Below, piece after piece: positions 61,078-64,000 of a DNA stretch of 64,000 bases. Origin of the DNA: Helopsaltes ochotensis. Lineage: Eukaryota; Chordata; Aves; Passeriformes; Locustellidae. Numbering within the stretch: the stretch's first letter is position 1; every line of letters starts with the position of its first letter. Where the stretch lies: contig VXBM01000874.1 of NCBI GenBank assembly GCA_013400155.1, positions 263,664 to 327,663 on the forward strand, given 5' to 3'. The position numbers and the translations under genes are program-made. The notes beneath the pieces were generated by a model. It did no database searches. It was not told where the DNA came from and saw only the letters and a program-made list of their open reading frames with translations.

Positions 61078-64000
61078 AAGAGGGACAGGGCTAAAAATAT
61101 CTTGCCCAAAAGGTGGTGGAGACTTGTAAAGAAGATGTGGCCTGGGGCATCATCTAGGTTTACTAACTAAGCAATAAGAATCCAGCAGCTGCATCTAAAG
61201 GAGTTTAATGACTGGCCTAACACTGCTGTCCAAGAGATGTCTTGGATCAGAATCCTAGTCGGTCATTAAACTCCAGGAAGTGGCTTGTGTTAAGGTTGTT
61301 GCTTTTATAAACTGAAAATGGAATGGGGGGGCTGAGCCTTTAGTTGCAGATTATTCCTGTAGATGATACAAACCAATGTACCAGGTCAAATTGTATCATC
61401 TCAACATTCCATTTAGTTTATAATATTAAGGCTAGTGTTTAGCTAACTAAAGTGGTGAAAATAATAACTAAATCATGTAGAAGGAATATAAGGTACCACC
61501 ATTTGTTTCAGATTTGCCAAGCCATATGCCCTTAACTCATTGCTTATGTTACATTTTCACAATCATTTGCCTTCAGACTATAAAACCTCCACTGTGGTGA
61601 CAGTATATTAACACAAGTGAGTATTCATTTGTTGTCCTGTAGTCCAGGTCTGTCATACAAGGAGGGTAAAGGCTGACACAGCACTGGATGAGTAGCAAGG
61701 AGCTGTGTAAATGGTTTGTAGGGGAAACCTCAGCTGCAGCAGTGTAATACTTAGAGCAGCAGCAGTTGCAGTCGGCTGCGCCTGTATAATAATCTTCCCA
61801 CATTTCAAAGTTCTGGGATTTTCAACTCTGAAGAAGGTATTGTACATAAAACATCCTAGCCTCTAGGTTCTCTTGCATTTTTCATGTTAGTTTTAATAAA
61901 TTTGATAGAAATTCCCTGACAGATATGAAAACTTCATCCCTCACTAAAATAGTTATGCTGTAAATACCAACGTCTTGTCTTCTGCATGGCTGGGAAGGAG
62001 TGCTGCCAGAATCTTGTCAGGCTTTGAAAGGCAGTTGGTCTGCTGAGTATTTGACCAATGGGAGTAAATTAAGGCTGTGAATAATCATGCTGTTTAGAAT
62101 ATTTAGCTTAGTTTTATATTGTAGGGCTGGGAGTGTTGAATCTTGTTTTTGATTTTCCCAGAGTTGTCACTTGATATCTAAAGATGGAATTTAGGACTTT
62201 CATCACTACAACTGGTGACATTAAGACTTTCCAGAATAGAAAATAAATTTTTACTGCTATGAATATTCCTACTTAGCTTACTATAACAGTGATTGGATGA
62301 GGTTTCCTAGGATGCACAAGATTCCAGTTTGGAGAAAGAGTGGCAGATTGAACTAAACCAAGCTATTGTTCAGTCACAGCTTTTAAGTTGGCTGCACAGC
62401 CCACTTACAGGAGTGCAGCTTTCGTTAGACAGCACTCCTCTCTCTTTTTTAAAAGCATTTAAAAATGGGAGCCTGCAGCAGAAGCAGTAAAATTAAATGA
62501 ATACCTAGATGCAAGGAGGATGTGCAGTGTTAAAACCTAATGGAACAAGCTTGTGTTGTTTAATAATACAAGAATTTTGAGACAGATCTTTGCTCTTGCA
62601 CTTTTTTCTAGCACTTTGAAGCTACTTTAACTGATGGGCTGGAAGGATGTACTGCTGTTGCTGTGGTCATTCTGTCAGTTGATAGAATGGTATTAATTAC
62701 CAGGTAGCATGTACTGAGAAACTTCCGAAGACTTGGAAACACTATTGGAAGTCAATATAATGATGTTCTGAGTGAAGAAGGGCTGGCTTAACTAAAAATG
62801 CGACCTTTTCCACTGTGATTTAGCAGAGCAACAGTATAGTAAAAATGTCATACAATCAGCACAAGAAAATACAGATATTCTGCTAACCTGCCTTCACGTG
62901 GGCAGGTGCTTGCCCTCTCTACGATGAGTACACTGAAGTCTGTTTTGTACAACGCAAGAAAAATAAATAATGAAATCACTGTGCAGGTTTAACTGCACTG
63001 TTGTCATACCATCAGGATATTGTACTGCAATTGAATGAAAAGTTCTATCAAGTAGAAGAAAAGGAAGAAATTAGAAATAGATCGGGTCCTTCAGAACTAA
63101 ATGTTTATGTTAATAATTATAAAAATCAAACCCAAAAGTCTTTCTGTTTTCAAAGCACTTACCTGTTGTAATCTTCCTGCAATGCGAAGTCATTCTTTTG
63201 CACCTCACTTGTGGAACCAATGTTTTTGATGAAATGGAAATCTTTTTGCTGTTTTTGCATCTAGTTGAAGGTTCTTGAATTTAACGATTCTCTGATAATA
63301 TTAAAAGGTAAGGGAAGGAAGAAATAACCTATATAATATTTCTTCCAAATTTGTATAGAAAGAACATGTACCAAAAGGACTGGAATAATAAAGATTTAAT
63401 ATTTTATACTAAATAATGCTCTAGCATTGTGCGGTTATGTATATAGTGGTGATAAACCTTAGCATCCAAGTTTAAAGGTAGTGTTGTTGGTAACTTGCCA
63501 TATATACTTAGTTGCATAGCAAAGCTTATTAGTTGTCTAATTATCTTTAATACAAGGCATAGTTTGCTCCTGTAACTTTGCGTAGTGCTTAGCACAATAG
63601 AACCATGTGTTATTTAAAAGCAGCTTGGTATATTTGAAATGTTAAAGCCTTTAAAAATGCACACCAAGCAGATCTTCCCAGTGGCTCTGAGAAAATACCA
63701 TGTGGCATGAAATAGTTAAAGTTGTAGTTCAAAGATTTCTGCAGCAATTCCTTTGTTACTGCTGCTTAGAAAGCTAAAGGAAGGGTGTGGCTGATGTATG
63801 GATCAAGGTGTGAAATTAGGTCTTTTACATCTGTCATTTCAATTTAATGCTTCTTAAAACTGGAAGCACCTTTCATGTAGTTGCTGTCATACAAACCAGA
63901 AATGAGTTAGGAGCATAATCAGGTTAAATAGATCAATACATTTTTATCTCTTCACAGTGCTTGAATTGTGTGCTTAAAGCCACCACAGAGCTGCTGGAAA
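61078..64000 (+). other. FAR1: FAR1 intron, nothing further recognised
   Basis: Both strands were read for the next FAR1 exon (MMKTITRLHK-like) and for a third copy of the alternative exon. Neither was found. The remaining coding exons must lie beyond 64000. Confidence 0.6.

Noticed and set aside
1..64000. CRISPR arrays, operons, bacterial insertion sequences
   Set aside because: The window has vertebrate genes with introns and avian retroelements. The tandem repeats seen are eukaryotic micro- and minisatellites with no unique spacers.

Overview
The window looks like bird chromosomal DNA, most likely from a passerine. The evidence is several CR1 LINE fragments, a solo LTR of an avian ERV-L-like type, a SINE with a tRNA-Ile head and a CR1-type tail (the TguSINE1 type known from songbirds), and two vertebrate genes with avian-type sequence. 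A 615-base run of N at 38932-39546 shows that it comes from a draft assembly.

Layout. The left end holds the parathyroid hormone gene, PTH, on the minus strand. Coding exon 3 is 2408-2669 and coding exon 2 is 3410-3495. A non-coding exon 1 is predicted at about 4653-4775. A compact promoter follows, with a TATA-like box, a CRE-like site and an exact match to the negative vitamin D response element I recall for chicken PTH. About 34 kb of gene-poor DNA follows (roughly 4.9-38 kb), holding CR1 copies, one solo LTR, microsatellites and unrecognised sequence. A GC-rich, CpG-rich block broken by a large TGTGTCAG-type tandem repeat and the N gap (about 37.9-39.8 kb) is the probable promoter of FAR1. 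FAR1 runs rightward on the plus strand. Its start codon is at 49902, and eight constitutive coding exons plus one alternative exon are visible up to 61075. The last 140 or so codons lie beyond the window. The divergent PTH/FAR1 arrangement agrees with the order and orientation I recall for human 11p15.

Main points for a second look. (1) FAR1 carries two consecutive homologous exons, 60409-60580 and 60907-61075. They share entry and exit phases, and only one of them can be used without breaking the frame. (2) The PTH promoter module is complete and readable. (3) Predicted mature PTH is 84 residues, four fewer than the chicken hormone as I recall it. (4) An unrecognised single-pass membrane-protein-like reading frame followed by ATTAAA sits just upstream of the PTH promoter. 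(5) The FAR1 promoter is interrupted by a tandem repeat and the gap, so exon 1 cannot be placed.

The two genes do not act in one pathway. PTH is a secreted calcium-regulating hormone. FAR1 is a peroxisomal fatty acyl-CoA reductase that supplies fatty alcohols for ether lipids and waxes. No CRISPR array, functional tRNA gene, rRNA gene or bacterial-type feature was seen.
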